This document shows positions 26,801 through 34,771 of a DNA stretch of 64,000 nt, piece after piece. The position numbers and the translations under genes were made by a program. Each line of letters begins with the position of its first letter. Position 1 is the first letter of the stretch. This DNA comes from Stappia taiwanensis (lineage in GTDB: Bacteria > Pseudomonadota > Alphaproteobacteria > Rhizobiales > Stappiaceae), in contig NZ_BMCR01000006.1 in NCBI RefSeq assembly GCF_014635285.1, positions 62,001-126,000 on the forward strand. Reading direction: 5' to 3'. The notes under the pieces are model-generated. The model was given only the letters and a program-made list of their open reading frames with translations, did not search any database and was not told where the DNA came from.

Positions 26801-28622
26801 CGGCATGTTGTTGTCGCGGGCGATCCGGCTGGTGGCGGCGTTCGACCACCGCGACATCTTCCTCGATCCGGATCCGGATCCGGAGGCGAGTTGGGAGGAG
26901 CGCAAGCGGGTGTTCGATCTGGGGCGCTCATCTTGGAACGACTACAATGCGGCGCTGATTTCCAAGGGCGGCGGGGTGTTCTCGCGGCAGGCGAAATCGA
27001 TCCCGCTCTCGGCGGAAGTGCAGGCGATGCTGGGCATCGCCAGGGCTTCGGCGACGCCGCATGAGGTGATGAACGCGATCCTGCGCATGTCGGTGGATCT
27101 GTTCTGGTTCGGCGGCATCGGCACCTATATCCGCGCCGCCAGCGAGAGCGATGCGGATGTGGGCGATCGGGCCAACGACGCCATCCGCGTGACCGCCGCC
27201 GAGGTGGGCGCCAAGGTGATCGGCGAGGGGGCGAACCTGGGCATGACCCAGCTTGCGCGCATCGCCTTCAACCGGCGCGGCGGCCGCTGCAACTCCGATG
27301 CGATTGACAACTCGGCCGGCGTCAACTCGTCGGATGTGGAGGTCAACATCAAGATCGCGCTGGGCGCGGCGGTGCGGGCCAACAAGCTGACCGTGACGGC
27401 GCGCAACCATCTCTTGTCGGAAATGACGGACGAGGTGGCGGCGCTGGTGCTGCGCAACAACTACCTGCAGACCCTGGCGATCAGCCTTGCCGAGGCGCGG
27501 GGCATGGAGGACTTCGGCTATCAACGGCGGATGATGCGCCAACTGGAACAGGCCGGCCTGCTCGATCGTGCGGTGGAGCAGCTGCCGGACGAGGCGGCGC
27601 TGGATGAGCTGCAGCTTGCCGAGAACTTCCTGACCCGGGCGGAGATTGGGGTGCTTCTGGCCTATGCCAAGATCACCCTTTACGACCGGCTGCTGGAAAG
27701 CCCGGTGCCGGATGACAGCTATCTGGCCAAGGAGCTGTTCCGCTACTTCCCGGTCGCCATGCAGGAGACCTATGCGGAGGAAATCGAGGGGCACCGGCTG
27801 CGGCGCGAGATCATTGCCACCATGCTGGCGAACTCGATGATCAACCGGGGCGGGCCGACCTTCCCGACCCGGATCGCCGATCAGACCGGAGCCGATTTCG
27901 CCCGGATCGCCCAGGCCTTCGCGGCGGTGCGCGATGCCTATGGGCTGACCGACCTGAACACCGAGATCGACAGGCTGGACACCCATATCGATGGCGCACT
28001 GCAGTTGTCGCTCTACCGCGCGGTGCAGGATCTGGTGCTCGATCAGACGGTCTGGTTCCTGCGCAACGTGGACTTCGAGGACGGGCTGGAAGCGGTGATC
28101 GGCCGGTTCCGGGACGGCATCGATGCGGTGGCGCCGACGCTGACGGGCATCGTCAACGAGGCCATGCGCGAGGGGCTGGCGGCGGAAACCGCGCGGCTGG
28201 TCGAAGGCGGCGTGCCGGAGGCGCTCGCCGCCCGTATCGCCCGGCTGCCGGTGGAGACCGAGATCCCGGATATCGTCCTTGTCGCCGAGCAGGTCGAGCG
28301 GCCGCTTGCCGATGTCGCCGAGGTGTTCTTCAAGGCGGCGGGGCATTTCCGCCTCGGTGCCATGGAGGCCAAGGCGCGCGGCCTGTCGATCCACGACTAC
28401 TATGACGGGCTGGCGCTCGACCGGGCGCGGGCGCTGCTTGCCGACGCCCACCGCCAGATCACCGCTCAGGCGATGGGCGCGGACGGGTTCGAGAACTGGC
28501 TGGAGGCCAATGAAATTCGGGTGGAGCGCACCGCCCGGGCAGCCAACGAGATCGTCGAGGGTGACCTGACGGTGTCGAAGTTCTCCGTCGCGGCAAGCTT
28601 GCTGGCCGAACTGGCCCGGTGA
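23826..28622 (+). CDS. gdhB: NAD-specific glutamate dehydrogenase, 180-kDa class
   Basis: 1598 residues, matching the large (about 180 kDa) NAD-GDH class. The ATG at 23826 follows AGGGGG; an upstream in-frame ATG at 23799 lacks a site. The N-terminal half carries ACT-like regulatory segments. The catalytic part contains GGLRWSDRSQDFRTEVLGL, VPVGAKGGFVPK (active-site lysine region), VAGVGDMSGDVFGNGML and GEGANLGMTQLARI. It deaminates glutamate to 2-oxoglutarate with NAD. The stop overlaps the GTG start of an MFS transporter (GTGA). The gene symbol follows Pseudomonas use and is tentative. Confidence 0.95.
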   Translation: MPEGQEQAKVRLIEAVVAGLAPDLAAFARDLFARGAAEDLVSYTPEELVAIAEVAWAGMATHPIGTHRINIYNPDFKIEGGRTGDVTVIEVVNDNMPFLVDSVMGELQASGLEVRLVLHPILTVERDDKGGLIACHGITRSKKAGYRRESLIHMHVARIDADAERTELQGRLEAVMRDVRSAVDDWVPMRERLDKAIATFKETPPPVPVDELGEAVQFLEWLAADNFILLGMREYYFEGGAAEGELSLKKGTGLGLLADPEVRVLRRGSEFVVMTPEIRDFLIKPEPLIIAKANVKSRVHRRVHMDYVGVKLFDENGELAGELRIVGLLTATAYTLSTKNIPFVRRKIDAVLNQAGYDPESHSGRALLNVLESYPRDELFQVDADLLYYFATSILQLDERPRIRVLARRDKFDRFVSILCYVPRDRYTTEVRLKVGDYFARVYDGRLSAWYVSYPEGPLARVHFIIGRDEGETPDPSQEDLEQAVTGIVRTWADDFRDVLRAAYGGNRAVEQAKRYADAFQAGYKETYGGEAALSDIGIVEKLSDEADTALTFSQRPEDAPRRVTLKVYHHLVPIPLSARVPILENMGFRVINERTYRITPADRPLAYLHELTLEATSGGDLLLDDDLKGRLEALFMAIWRGQSESDGYNALVLNAGLAWRDVAMLRALSRYLRQAGIRYSEDYMWRTLNRYCDVASKLVELFHLRCNPEPGDEDRALVAAQLEQELADVFDGVDSLDDDRILRRFENVIDAVLRTNFFQLDVHGQPKPTFAFKLDPQRIDELPRPRPFREIFVYSPRVEGVHLRFGKVARGGLRWSDRSQDFRTEVLGLVKAQQVKNAVIVPVGAKGGFVPKHLPVGGSREEIFAEGTKAYKIFISSLLDVTDNLSGDKIWPPERVVRHDEDDPYLVVAADKGTASFSDTANAISESRNFWLGDAFASGGSAGYDHKKMGITARGAWEAVKRHFREMNKDIQCEPFTVAGVGDMSGDVFGNGMLLSRAIRLVAAFDHRDIFLDPDPDPEASWEERKRVFDLGRSSWNDYNAALISKGGGVFSRQAKSIPLSAEVQAMLGIARASATPHEVMNAILRMSVDLFWFGGIGTYIRAASESDADVGDRANDAIRVTAAEVGAKVIGEGANLGMTQLARIAFNRRGGRCNSDAIDNSAGVNSSDVEVNIKIALGAAVRANKLTVTARNHLLSEMTDEVAALVLRNNYLQTLAISLAEARGMEDFGYQRRMMRQLEQAGLLDRAVEQLPDEAALDELQLAENFLTRAEIGVLLAYAKITLYDRLLESPVPDDSYLAKELFRYFPVAMQETYAEEIEGHRLRREIIATMLANSMINRGGPTFPTRIADQTGADFARIAQAFAAVRDAYGLTDLNTEIDRLDTHIDGALQLSLYRAVQDLVLDQTVWFLRNVDFEDGLEAVIGRFRDGIDAVAPTLTGIVNEAMREGLAAETARLVEGGVPEALAARIARLPVETEIPDIVLVAEQVERPLADVAEVFFKAAGHFRLGAMEAKARGLSIHDYYDGLALDRARALLADAHRQITAQAMGADGFENWLEANEIRVERTARAANEIVEGDLTVSKFSVAASLLAELAR

Positions 28623-29995
28623 GCGAAGCGCATTGTATGCCCTCTGGCGGCCGCATCGCGGTCGCCAGCTGGGTGCTGTTCGACTGGGCGGCACAGCCGT
28701 TCTTCACATTGGTCACCACCTTCGTGTTCGCGCCCTATTTCGCCTCCGCCGTGGCGCCGAGCCCGGCGGAGGGCCAGGCGCTGTGGGGCTACGCCACCGC
28801 GGCGGCCGGGCTGATGATTGCGCTGCTCGCGCCGGTTCTGGGCGCTATCGCCGACAAGACCGGCGCGCGCAAGCCCTGGATCGGCGCGTTTTCCGTGCCG
28901 TTGGTCTTGGGCTGTCTGCTGCTTTATTTCGCCGAACCGGGCAGCGCCTTCGGCGTTGCCTTCGCTCTGACCGGCTTTGCGGTGGCGACGCTCGGGGTCG
29001 AGTTCGCCACCGTCTTCACCAATGCGATGATGCCGGATCTCGTGCCGACCCATCGGCTGGGACGGCTGTCGGGCAGCGGCTGGGCGGTGGGCTATGCCGG
29101 CGGGTTGATTTCGCTGGTGCTGGCGCTCGGGCTGATGGCGGCCAATCCGGAGACGGGCAAGACCTTGCTCGGGCTCGATCCGATCCTTGGGCTCGACCCG
29201 GCGACCCGGGCCGGCGACCGGGCCTCGGGGCCATTCTCGGCCCTCTGGTATCTGATCTTCGTGCTGCCGCTGTTCCTGTTCGTGCCTGATGTGCCGCGCC
29301 GCGCGGTCAGCTTGAAGGCGGCGATTCGTCAGGGGCTCGCCAATCTGGGCGAAACCGCGCGCGGCGCCCGGGCTGACCGAAATGTCTTCCTCTTTCTCGT
29401 CGCCAACATGGTCTACAAGGACGGCCTGGTGGCGCTCTTTGCGTTCGGCGGCATTTATGCCGCCGGGGTGCTCGGTTGGTCGACCATCGAGATCGGCAGC
29501 TTCGGCATTCTGCTGACCATCACCGGAACGCTCGGCGCCTTTCTCGGCGGGCGGCTCGATGATCTGTTCGGGCCGAGGCCGGTGATCGCCGGCGCGCTTC
29601 TCATCCTGATCCTGTGCGGCCTCGGGTTGGTCTCCGTCGACCGGGAGACGGTGTTCTTCGTGATCGACGTGGCGCCGGGCGACGGGGCCGGGCTGTTCAC
29701 CACCTTGCCGGAACAGGTGTTCCTGGTGCTTGGCGGGCTGCTCGGTGCGGCTGCCGGGCCGCTGCAGGCGGCCTCGCGCACCTTGCTGATCCATCTGGTG
29801 CCGCGCGGCGAGCTGACGAAATACTTCGGCCTGTTCGCCCTGTCGGGCAAGGTGACGAGCTTCCTCGCGCCGCTCGCCGTCGGTCTCGTCACGGCGGCGA
29901 CGCTCAGCCAGGCCGCCGGCATGGCGGTGATCCTTCTGTTCTTCACCGCCGGACTGGTGCTGCTGGCCCGGGTGCGCGATCCCCACGCCGGCTGA
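28619..29995 (+). CDS. MFS transporter, UMF1/Atg22-like
   Basis: 458 residues starting at a GTG that overlaps the GDH stop by four bases. ASWVLFDWAAQPFFTLVTTFVF is the UMF1 opening, PVLGAIADKTGARKPWI the MFS loop 2-3 motif, and about 11-12 hydrophobic segments follow. Yeast Atg22 exports amino acids from the vacuole. Coupling to glutamate dehydrogenase here suggests an amino acid or related substrate, but that is inference. A bidirectional terminator lies 30 bases downstream. Confidence 0.88.
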   Translation: MSEAHCMPSGGRIAVASWVLFDWAAQPFFTLVTTFVFAPYFASAVAPSPAEGQALWGYATAAAGLMIALLAPVLGAIADKTGARKPWIGAFSVPLVLGCLLLYFAEPGSAFGVAFALTGFAVATLGVEFATVFTNAMMPDLVPTHRLGRLSGSGWAVGYAGGLISLVLALGLMAANPETGKTLLGLDPILGLDPATRAGDRASGPFSALWYLIFVLPLFLFVPDVPRRAVSLKAAIRQGLANLGETARGARADRNVFLFLVANMVYKDGLVALFAFGGIYAAGVLGWSTIEIGSFGILLTITGTLGAFLGGRLDDLFGPRPVIAGALLILILCGLGLVSVDRETVFFVIDVAPGDGAGLFTTLPEQVFLVLGGLLGAAAGPLQAASRTLLIHLVPRGELTKYFGLFALSGKVTSFLAPLAVGLVTAATLSQAAGMAVILLFFTAGLVLLARVRDPHAG

Positions 29996-30024
29996 TCCGT
30001 CCGGCCTCGCAGCCCGATCAATTG

Positions 30025-30059
30025 AAAAAGGCGCGGTCCCGTGAGGGCCGCGCCTTTTT
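30025..30059. terminator. Bidirectional Rho-independent terminator
   Basis: AAAAAGGCGCGG(T)CCC (30025-30040) pairs with GGGCCGCGCCTTTTT (30045-30059) around a 4-base loop, with one bulged T. A-run and T-run flank the GC stem, so it works in both directions and serves the convergent MFS transporter and typA genes. Confidence 0.92.
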
Positions 30060-30078
30060 CGTCATTTGTCTGGCCGGA

Positions 30079-31902
30079 TCAGCCGGCCGCCTTGCCTGCG
30101 GCGCGCTCGGCGCGGCGGCGGTCATGCGGATCGAGCAGCGCCTTGCGCAGGCGGATGGTCTGCGGCGTCACCTCGACCAGCTCGTCATCGGTGATGTAGG
30201 ACAGGGCCGCTTCGAGCGACAGGCGGATCGGCGTCGTCAGCCGCACCGCTTCGTCCTTGCCGGCGGAGCGCACGTTGCTGAGCTGCTTGCCCTTCAGCAC
30301 ATTGACCTCAAGGTCGTTACCGCGGGTGTGCTCACCCACCAGCATGCCCCGGTACACCTTGACGCCCGGATCGATCAGCATCGGGCCGCGATCTTCCAGG
30401 TTGAACAGGGCATAGGCCACGGCCTCGCCATCGCCATTGGAGATCAGCGCACCAGTGTGCCGGCCGGCGATCTCGCCCTTGAACGGCGCATAGTCGTGGA
30501 AGACGCGGTTGAAGATCGCCGTGCCGCGGGTGTCGGACAGGAGCTCCGACAGGTAGCCGATCAGACCACGGGTCGGCGCATGGAACAGCAGCCGGGTGCG
30601 GCCGGCGCCGGAGGGGCGCATCTCCAGGAGCTCGCCCTTGCGCTCCGACAGCTTCTGCACGACGACGCCGGAATGTTCCTCGTCGACGTCGATGGTCACT
30701 TCCTCGATCGGCTCCAGGCGGGAGCCGTCCTCGGCGGTCTGGAAGACCACACGCGGCCGGCCGACGCACAGTTCGAAGCCCTCACGGCGCATGTTCTCGA
30801 TCAGGATGGCAAGCTGCAGCTCGCCGCGTCCGGAGACGATGAAGGCATCGGCCTCCGGCGAATCCTCGACCGTCAGCGCCACGTTGCCTTCGGCCTCGTC
30901 CATCAGCCGCTTGCGGATGACGCGGGACTGCACCTTGTCGCCCTCGGTGCCGGCGAGTGGGCCGTCGTTGACGTGGAAGGTCATGGACAGGGTCGGCGGG
31001 TCGATCGGCTGGGCGGCCAGCGGCTCGCTGACTTCCGGGGCGCAGATGGTATCGGAAACGGTGGCTTCCTGCAGGCCGGCGATGGAGATGATGTCACCGG
31101 CGACCGCCTTGTCGATCGGCTGGCGCTCAAGGCCGCGGAAGGCGAGCACCTTGGAAATGCGGCCGGTCTCGACGGTCTTGCCGTCGCGGGACAGGGCCTT
31201 GACGGCCATGTTCGGCACCGCCTCGCCGGAGATGACGCGGCCGGTGAGGATCCGTCCGAGGAAGGGGTTCGGCTGGACGGTGGTCGCCAGCATGCGGAAA
31301 GCGCCTTCCTCGGCCGCCGGGGCGGGAATGTGCTTTTCGACCAGCTCGAACAGCGGGTCCATGCTGTCCTTCGGCCCGTCCGGATCGCCGGCCATCCAGC
31401 CCTGCTTGGCCGAGCCGTAGAGCACCGGGAAATCGAGCTGCTCTTCGTCGGCGTCGAGGGCGGCGAACAGGTCGAACACCTCGTCGAGAACCTCTTCGGC
31501 GCGCTGGTCGGGCTTGTCGATCTTGTTGATCGCGACAATCGGGCGAAGGCCGAGCTTCAGCGCCTTGCCGAGCACGAACTTGGTCTGCGGCATGGGGCCT
31601 TCCGCCGCATCGACAAGCAGGACCACGCCGTCGACCATGTGCAGGATACGCTCCACCTCGCCGCCAAAGTCGGCGTGGCCGGGGGTGTCGACGATGTTGA
31701 TCCGGGTGTCGCCATGGGTCAGCGAGGTGACCTTGGCGAGAATGGTGATGCCGCGCTCCCGCTCAAGATCATTGGAATCCATCATCCGCTCTTCGGTCCG
31801 CTGGTTGTCGCGGAAGGAGCCGGATTGCTTCAGGAGCACGTCAATCAACGTGGTCTTGCCATGATCGACATGGGCAATGATGGCGATATTGCGCAGTTGC
31901 AT
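30079..31902 (-). CDS. typA: Ribosome-associated GTPase TypA/BipA
   Basis: 607 residues from the ATG at 31902. The GTPase domain shows IAHVDHGKTTLIDVLLKQS (G1), RGITI (G2), DTPGHADFGGEVER (G3) and NKIDKP (G4). Elongation-factor-like domains and the BipA-specific C-terminal domain follow (RLLFHAPTRGLIGYLSELL). TypA is a translational GTPase needed for ribosome assembly and growth under cold and other stress. It is divergent from marR. The last residues (RRRAERAAGKAAG) form a basic tail. Confidence 0.97.
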   Translation of the reverse strand: MQLRNIAIIAHVDHGKTTLIDVLLKQSGSFRDNQRTEERMMDSNDLERERGITILAKVTSLTHGDTRINIVDTPGHADFGGEVERILHMVDGVVLLVDAAEGPMPQTKFVLGKALKLGLRPIVAINKIDKPDQRAEEVLDEVFDLFAALDADEEQLDFPVLYGSAKQGWMAGDPDGPKDSMDPLFELVEKHIPAPAAEEGAFRMLATTVQPNPFLGRILTGRVISGEAVPNMAVKALSRDGKTVETGRISKVLAFRGLERQPIDKAVAGDIISIAGLQEATVSDTICAPEVSEPLAAQPIDPPTLSMTFHVNDGPLAGTEGDKVQSRVIRKRLMDEAEGNVALTVEDSPEADAFIVSGRGELQLAILIENMRREGFELCVGRPRVVFQTAEDGSRLEPIEEVTIDVDEEHSGVVVQKLSERKGELLEMRPSGAGRTRLLFHAPTRGLIGYLSELLSDTRGTAIFNRVFHDYAPFKGEIAGRHTGALISNGDGEAVAYALFNLEDRGPMLIDPGVKVYRGMLVGEHTRGNDLEVNVLKGKQLSNVRSAGKDEAVRLTTPIRLSLEAALSYITDDELVEVTPQTIRLRKALLDPHDRRRAERAAGKAAG

Positions 31903-31965
31903 CAGTTGATTGCTCCGAGAAAAAAGTAACGCGGGCCGTTGGGACCCGCGCAATTGTGCGGGCCT

Positions 31966-31993
31966 GTATAAACCGGCAAGGGGCGTCTTGCAA
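31966..31993 (-). promoter_or_regulatory. Predicted typA promoter
   Basis: On the minus strand, TTGCAA (31993-31988) and TTATAC (31971-31966) are separated by 16 bases. Transcription should begin near 31959, leaving a leader of about 57 bases with a CGCGGG/CCCGCG hairpin (31930-31950) in its 5' half. Confidence 0.55.
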
Positions 31994-32036
31994 CGCAGCA
32001 ATACGTGACGTCATCCGGCAAGGCATCTGGGGTGGA

Positions 32037-32097
32037 TTGACAGAGGGCGTGCGGGAAGGCAGATAGTAAGGAGATCTGATTATATGGATTCCGCATG
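32037..32097 (+). promoter_or_regulatory. marR leader: -35-like TTGACA, ribosome site and four-codon leader ORF
   Basis: TTGACA at 32037-32042 is a perfect -35, but the best -10 (GATAGT, 32062-32067) is 19 bases away. AAGGAG (32068-32073) is too far from the marR ATG at 32095 but well placed (10 bases) for an ATG at 32084. That ATG reads Met-Asp-Ser-Ala-stop, and its TGA (32096-32098) overlaps the marR ATG. Confidence 0.5.
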
Positions 32098-32553
32098 AAA
32101 TCTGTCGCAGCAACCCGCCCGATCGGCTTCCTCATTGGCGATCTGGCGCGCCTGATGCGCCGGCGTTTCGAACGCCGGCTGGCCGGGAGCGACACCGGGC
32201 TGACCGTCAGCGAGGCGCGGACATTGGCGATGGTCGAGCATTATTCCGGCTGGCGCCAAACTGCGCTGGCCGACCGCATGGGCATCGAGCCGATGACGCT
32301 GAGCGGTTTTCTCGACCGCCTGGAAGCGGCCGGACTTGTCGTCCGCAAGCCGGACCCGAACGACCGGCGGGCCAAGCTGATTACCCTCGCTCCGGCGGCC
32401 ACGCCGGTGCTGGAGCGGATCCACGAGGAAATGGTGGCAATCCGGCTGGAGGCGCTGGAAGGCTTTTCCGAGGAAGACGCGGACCGGCTCTACGCGCTTT
32501 TGCAACGGATGCACGGAAATCTCTGCTGTTGCGGGCCGGAGGAGTTGTCATGA
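32095..32553 (+). CDS. MarR-family transcriptional regulator
   Basis: 152 residues with a single MarR winged helix: SEARTLAMVEHYSGWRQTALADRM, the recognition helix region MTLSGFLDRLEAAGLVVRK and wing PDPNDRRAKLITLAPA. The C-terminal LCCCGPEEL has three adjacent cysteines that could be redox or metal sensitive. It overlaps the start of an MFS drug transporter by four bases (ATGA), the classic arrangement of a repressor with the efflux pump it controls. The inducer is unknown. Confidence 0.9.
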   Translation: MKSVAATRPIGFLIGDLARLMRRRFERRLAGSDTGLTVSEARTLAMVEHYSGWRQTALADRMGIEPMTLSGFLDRLEAAGLVVRKPDPNDRRAKLITLAPAATPVLERIHEEMVAIRLEALEGFSEEDADRLYALLQRMHGNLCCCGPEELS

Positions 32554-33761
32554 ACCGAACGCCCTTGATGAGCGAGCGGCGCACGGCGATGCTCGGCGGC
32601 GCGCTGGTGGCCATCGGCCCGATCTCCATGGCGCTCTATACGCCGGCGATGCCTGTGCTGGCGGCTGCCTTCGACACCTCCCAGGCGATGATCAAGCTGA
32701 CCCTGACCGCCTATTTCACCGGTTTTGCCCTCAGCCAGCTTTTGTGCGGACCGCTGACCGATGCCTTCGGGCGCAAGCCGATCGCGCTGCTGTTCCTGAC
32801 CCTCTATCTCGCCTCGACGCTGCTGGCCACCTATGCGCCAACTATCGAATGGATGCTGGCGGCCCGGGCGCTGCAAGGGGTCGGCGCCTCGGTCGGCATT
32901 GCCGTGTCGCGGGCGCTCGCCCGGGATCAGTTTGTCGGCCAGGCGTCGGCGCGGATCATGAACACCACCGGGATGATGCTGGCGATCGGACCGGCGCTGG
33001 CGCCGACCATCGGCGGCGTCACGCTGGAGCTGTTCGGCTGGCGCGAGATCTTCGTCGCGATGATCATCTACGGCCTCGCCCTGATGCTGGGCGTCATCGT
33101 CTTCATGCGCGAGACCAATCCCTACATCGACCGGAGCAACCTGCATCCCTATCGGCTGTTCCGCAATTATCTGACCCTGATCACCGACACCCGCTTTCTC
33201 CAGCCGAGCCTTCTGACCGGGATCGGCACCGGGACGATCTACACCATGGCGACTATCCTGCCCTTCGTGCTGATCGACAAGGTCGGATTGACACCGGTCG
33301 AATTCGGCTTCGGCATGATGGTGCAGTCCTGTTCCTTCATCGCCGGCACCATTGTCACCGCTCGCCTGCTGCGGCGGGTCGAGGCGCATCGGCTGTTGCC
33401 CTACGGCATCGTCGGCATCGTGGTCGCCGCCGTGTCGATGGTGGTTCTGCTCACCATGTTTCCGCTGCATTTCCTGACGGTCATGGGGCCGGTGGGGCTG
33501 TTCGTCTTCTTCCTGGCGACGGTGATGCCCTCCGCCTTTACCTCGGCGCTGCATGATTTTCCCAAGATTGCCGGCGCGGCGTCGGCGATGATGGGCTTCC
33601 TGCAGTTCGGCGCCGGGCTTGCCGGCAGTCTGGTCGCCGCCGCCCTCGGTGACCCGCTGCTCGGCGTGGTGATCGTTCCGCCGGGCATGATGCTGCTGGC
33701 GGTCGGGCTCTATCAGGTGCTGGGCATGCGCAACCGCAGACGGGCCGTCGCTGCCGAATAG
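32550..33761 (+). CDS. Bcr/CflA-family multidrug efflux MFS transporter
   Basis: 403 residues from the ATG at 32550 (ATGA overlap with marR). About 12 hydrophobic segments. ISMALYTPAMPVLAAAF and LCGPLTDAFGRKPIALLFLTLY (MFS motif A), then RALQGVGASVGIAVSRALARD, are the Bcr/CflA hallmarks. It likely exports drugs or sulfonamide-like compounds by proton antiport. folP, the sulfonamide target, lies next downstream, but the 165-base gap and separate functions make a link only a curiosity. Confidence 0.9.
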   Translation: MNRTPLMSERRTAMLGGALVAIGPISMALYTPAMPVLAAAFDTSQAMIKLTLTAYFTGFALSQLLCGPLTDAFGRKPIALLFLTLYLASTLLATYAPTIEWMLAARALQGVGASVGIAVSRALARDQFVGQASARIMNTTGMMLAIGPALAPTIGGVTLELFGWREIFVAMIIYGLALMLGVIVFMRETNPYIDRSNLHPYRLFRNYLTLITDTRFLQPSLLTGIGTGTIYTMATILPFVLIDKVGLTPVEFGFGMMVQSCSFIAGTIVTARLLRRVEAHRLLPYGIVGIVVAAVSMVVLLTMFPLHFLTVMGPVGLFVFFLATVMPSAFTSALHDFPKIAGAASAMMGFLQFGAGLAGSLVAAALGDPLLGVVIVPPGMMLLAVGLYQVLGMRNRRRAVAAE

Positions 33762-33845
33762 GCAGCAGTCGGTTTCCAGCGCTCACCTATCGCGCCTTCC
33801 GGTAGCTGGACGGCTTGACGAACGGGCGGGAAAGCCGCAAGACCC

Positions 33846-33862
33846 GTCGTTCGAACAACGAC
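33846..33862. repeat. Inverted repeat upstream of folP
   Basis: GTCGTT-CGAAC-AACGAC (6-base arms, 5-base spacer) lies 64 bases before the folP start. It is symmetrical enough to be an operator or the base of a small hairpin. No associated regulator is evident. Confidence 0.35.
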
Positions 33863-33925
33863 CTTGCGCGTGATCGCGCGGGCAGGTCATTCGCCCGGAG
33901 TGGGCACGGTGGCAGCGGGAGAGCG

Positions 33926-34771
33926 ATGGGCATGACGGCAGACACAGCAACCGGCCGGTACTGCTTTCGCGGCGGCGCGCTCGAGCTGTCCGTGCCGCGG
34001 GTCATGGGCATTCTCAATGTGACGCCGGACAGTTTTTCCGACGGCGGCCGCTTCATCAACCGGGATGATGCGCTGGCGAATGCGCGCAAGATGATCGCCC
34101 ATGGAGCCGATGTCATCGACATCGGTGCGGAGAGCACCCGCCCCGGCAGCGAGCCTGTGGACGCTGAGGAGGAATGGCGGCGCCTTGAACCGGTGATGGC
34201 GGATCTTGCCGGGTTGGGGGCGCCGGTCTCGATCGATACCTACAAGGCGGAGGTGGCGGCGAAGGCCTGCGCTGCGGGTGCGGGCATCGTCAATGACGTC
34301 TGGGGCCTTCTGCACGATCCGGCGATGGCCGATACGGTGGCGGAAGCGGAAGCAGGCGTCATCATGATGCACAACCGGCGGGAGGTGGATCCTCAGATCG
34401 ACATTCTCGCCGATATCGACCGGTCGTTCGAGCGGTCGATGGAGCAGGCCGCCCGGGCGGGGGTGCCCGCTGAGCGGCAGATGCTCGATCCGGGCATCGG
34501 CTTTGGCAAGACGCTGGCGCAGAATTTCACGATCCTCAAACGGCTCGACCATTTCGCACGGCATGGCCTGCCGCTGTTGGTCGGTGCGTCGCGCAAGCGG
34601 CTGATCGGCACGGTTCTGAATGTGGATACGGATGACCGGCTGTACGGATCGCTGGCGATCCATACGCTCGCGCTCGCTCGGGGCGCGGCGATGGTCCGGG
34701 TGCATGATGTGCGGGCCCATGTGGATGCCGCCCGGATACTGGCCGCCATTGAGCGAGAGGATTGCGAATGA
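33926..34771 (+). CDS. folP: Dihydropteroate synthase
   Basis: 281 residues from the ATG at 33926 after GGGAGAG; an in-frame start at 33815 would add an arginine-rich leader. VMGILNVTPDSFSDGGRF is the pterin-site signature. DIGAESTRPGSEPV, SIDTYKAEVAAKA, LDPGIGFGKT and VGASRKRLIG complete the family pattern. It joins p-aminobenzoate to the pterin pyrophosphate in folate synthesis. It overlaps folK by four bases. folB, often placed between them in related genomes, is absent here. Confidence 0.96.
   Translation: MGMTADTATGRYCFRGGALELSVPRVMGILNVTPDSFSDGGRFINRDDALANARKMIAHGADVIDIGAESTRPGSEPVDAEEEWRRLEPVMADLAGLGAPVSIDTYKAEVAAKACAAGAGIVNDVWGLLHDPAMADTVAEAEAGVIMMHNRREVDPQIDILADIDRSFERSMEQAARAGVPAERQMLDPGIGFGKTLAQNFTILKRLDHFARHGLPLLVGASRKRLIGTVLNVDTDDRLYGSLAIHTLALARGAAMVRVHDVRAHVDAARILAAIEREDCE

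Noticed and set aside
23814-26849. A 1011-codon open frame antisense to the glutamate dehydrogenase gene, and other very long antisense frames (13469-16231, 61551-63917)
   Set aside because: High-GC codon bias suppresses stop codons in the opposite frames of real genes. The translations have no recognisable domains, and the opposing frames carry complete conserved proteins.
31930-31962. Two mutually exclusive hairpins in the typA leader (a possible RNA switch)
   Set aside because: The predicted transcription start (near 31959) leaves out the 5' arm of one hairpin, so only the CGCGGG/CCCGCG stem can form in the RNA.
32550-34771. A functional link between the Bcr-type efflux pump and the downstream folP (sulfonamide export beside the sulfonamide target)
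   Set aside because: There is a 165-base gap between them, and folP is paired with folK. The adjacency is more likely coincidence.
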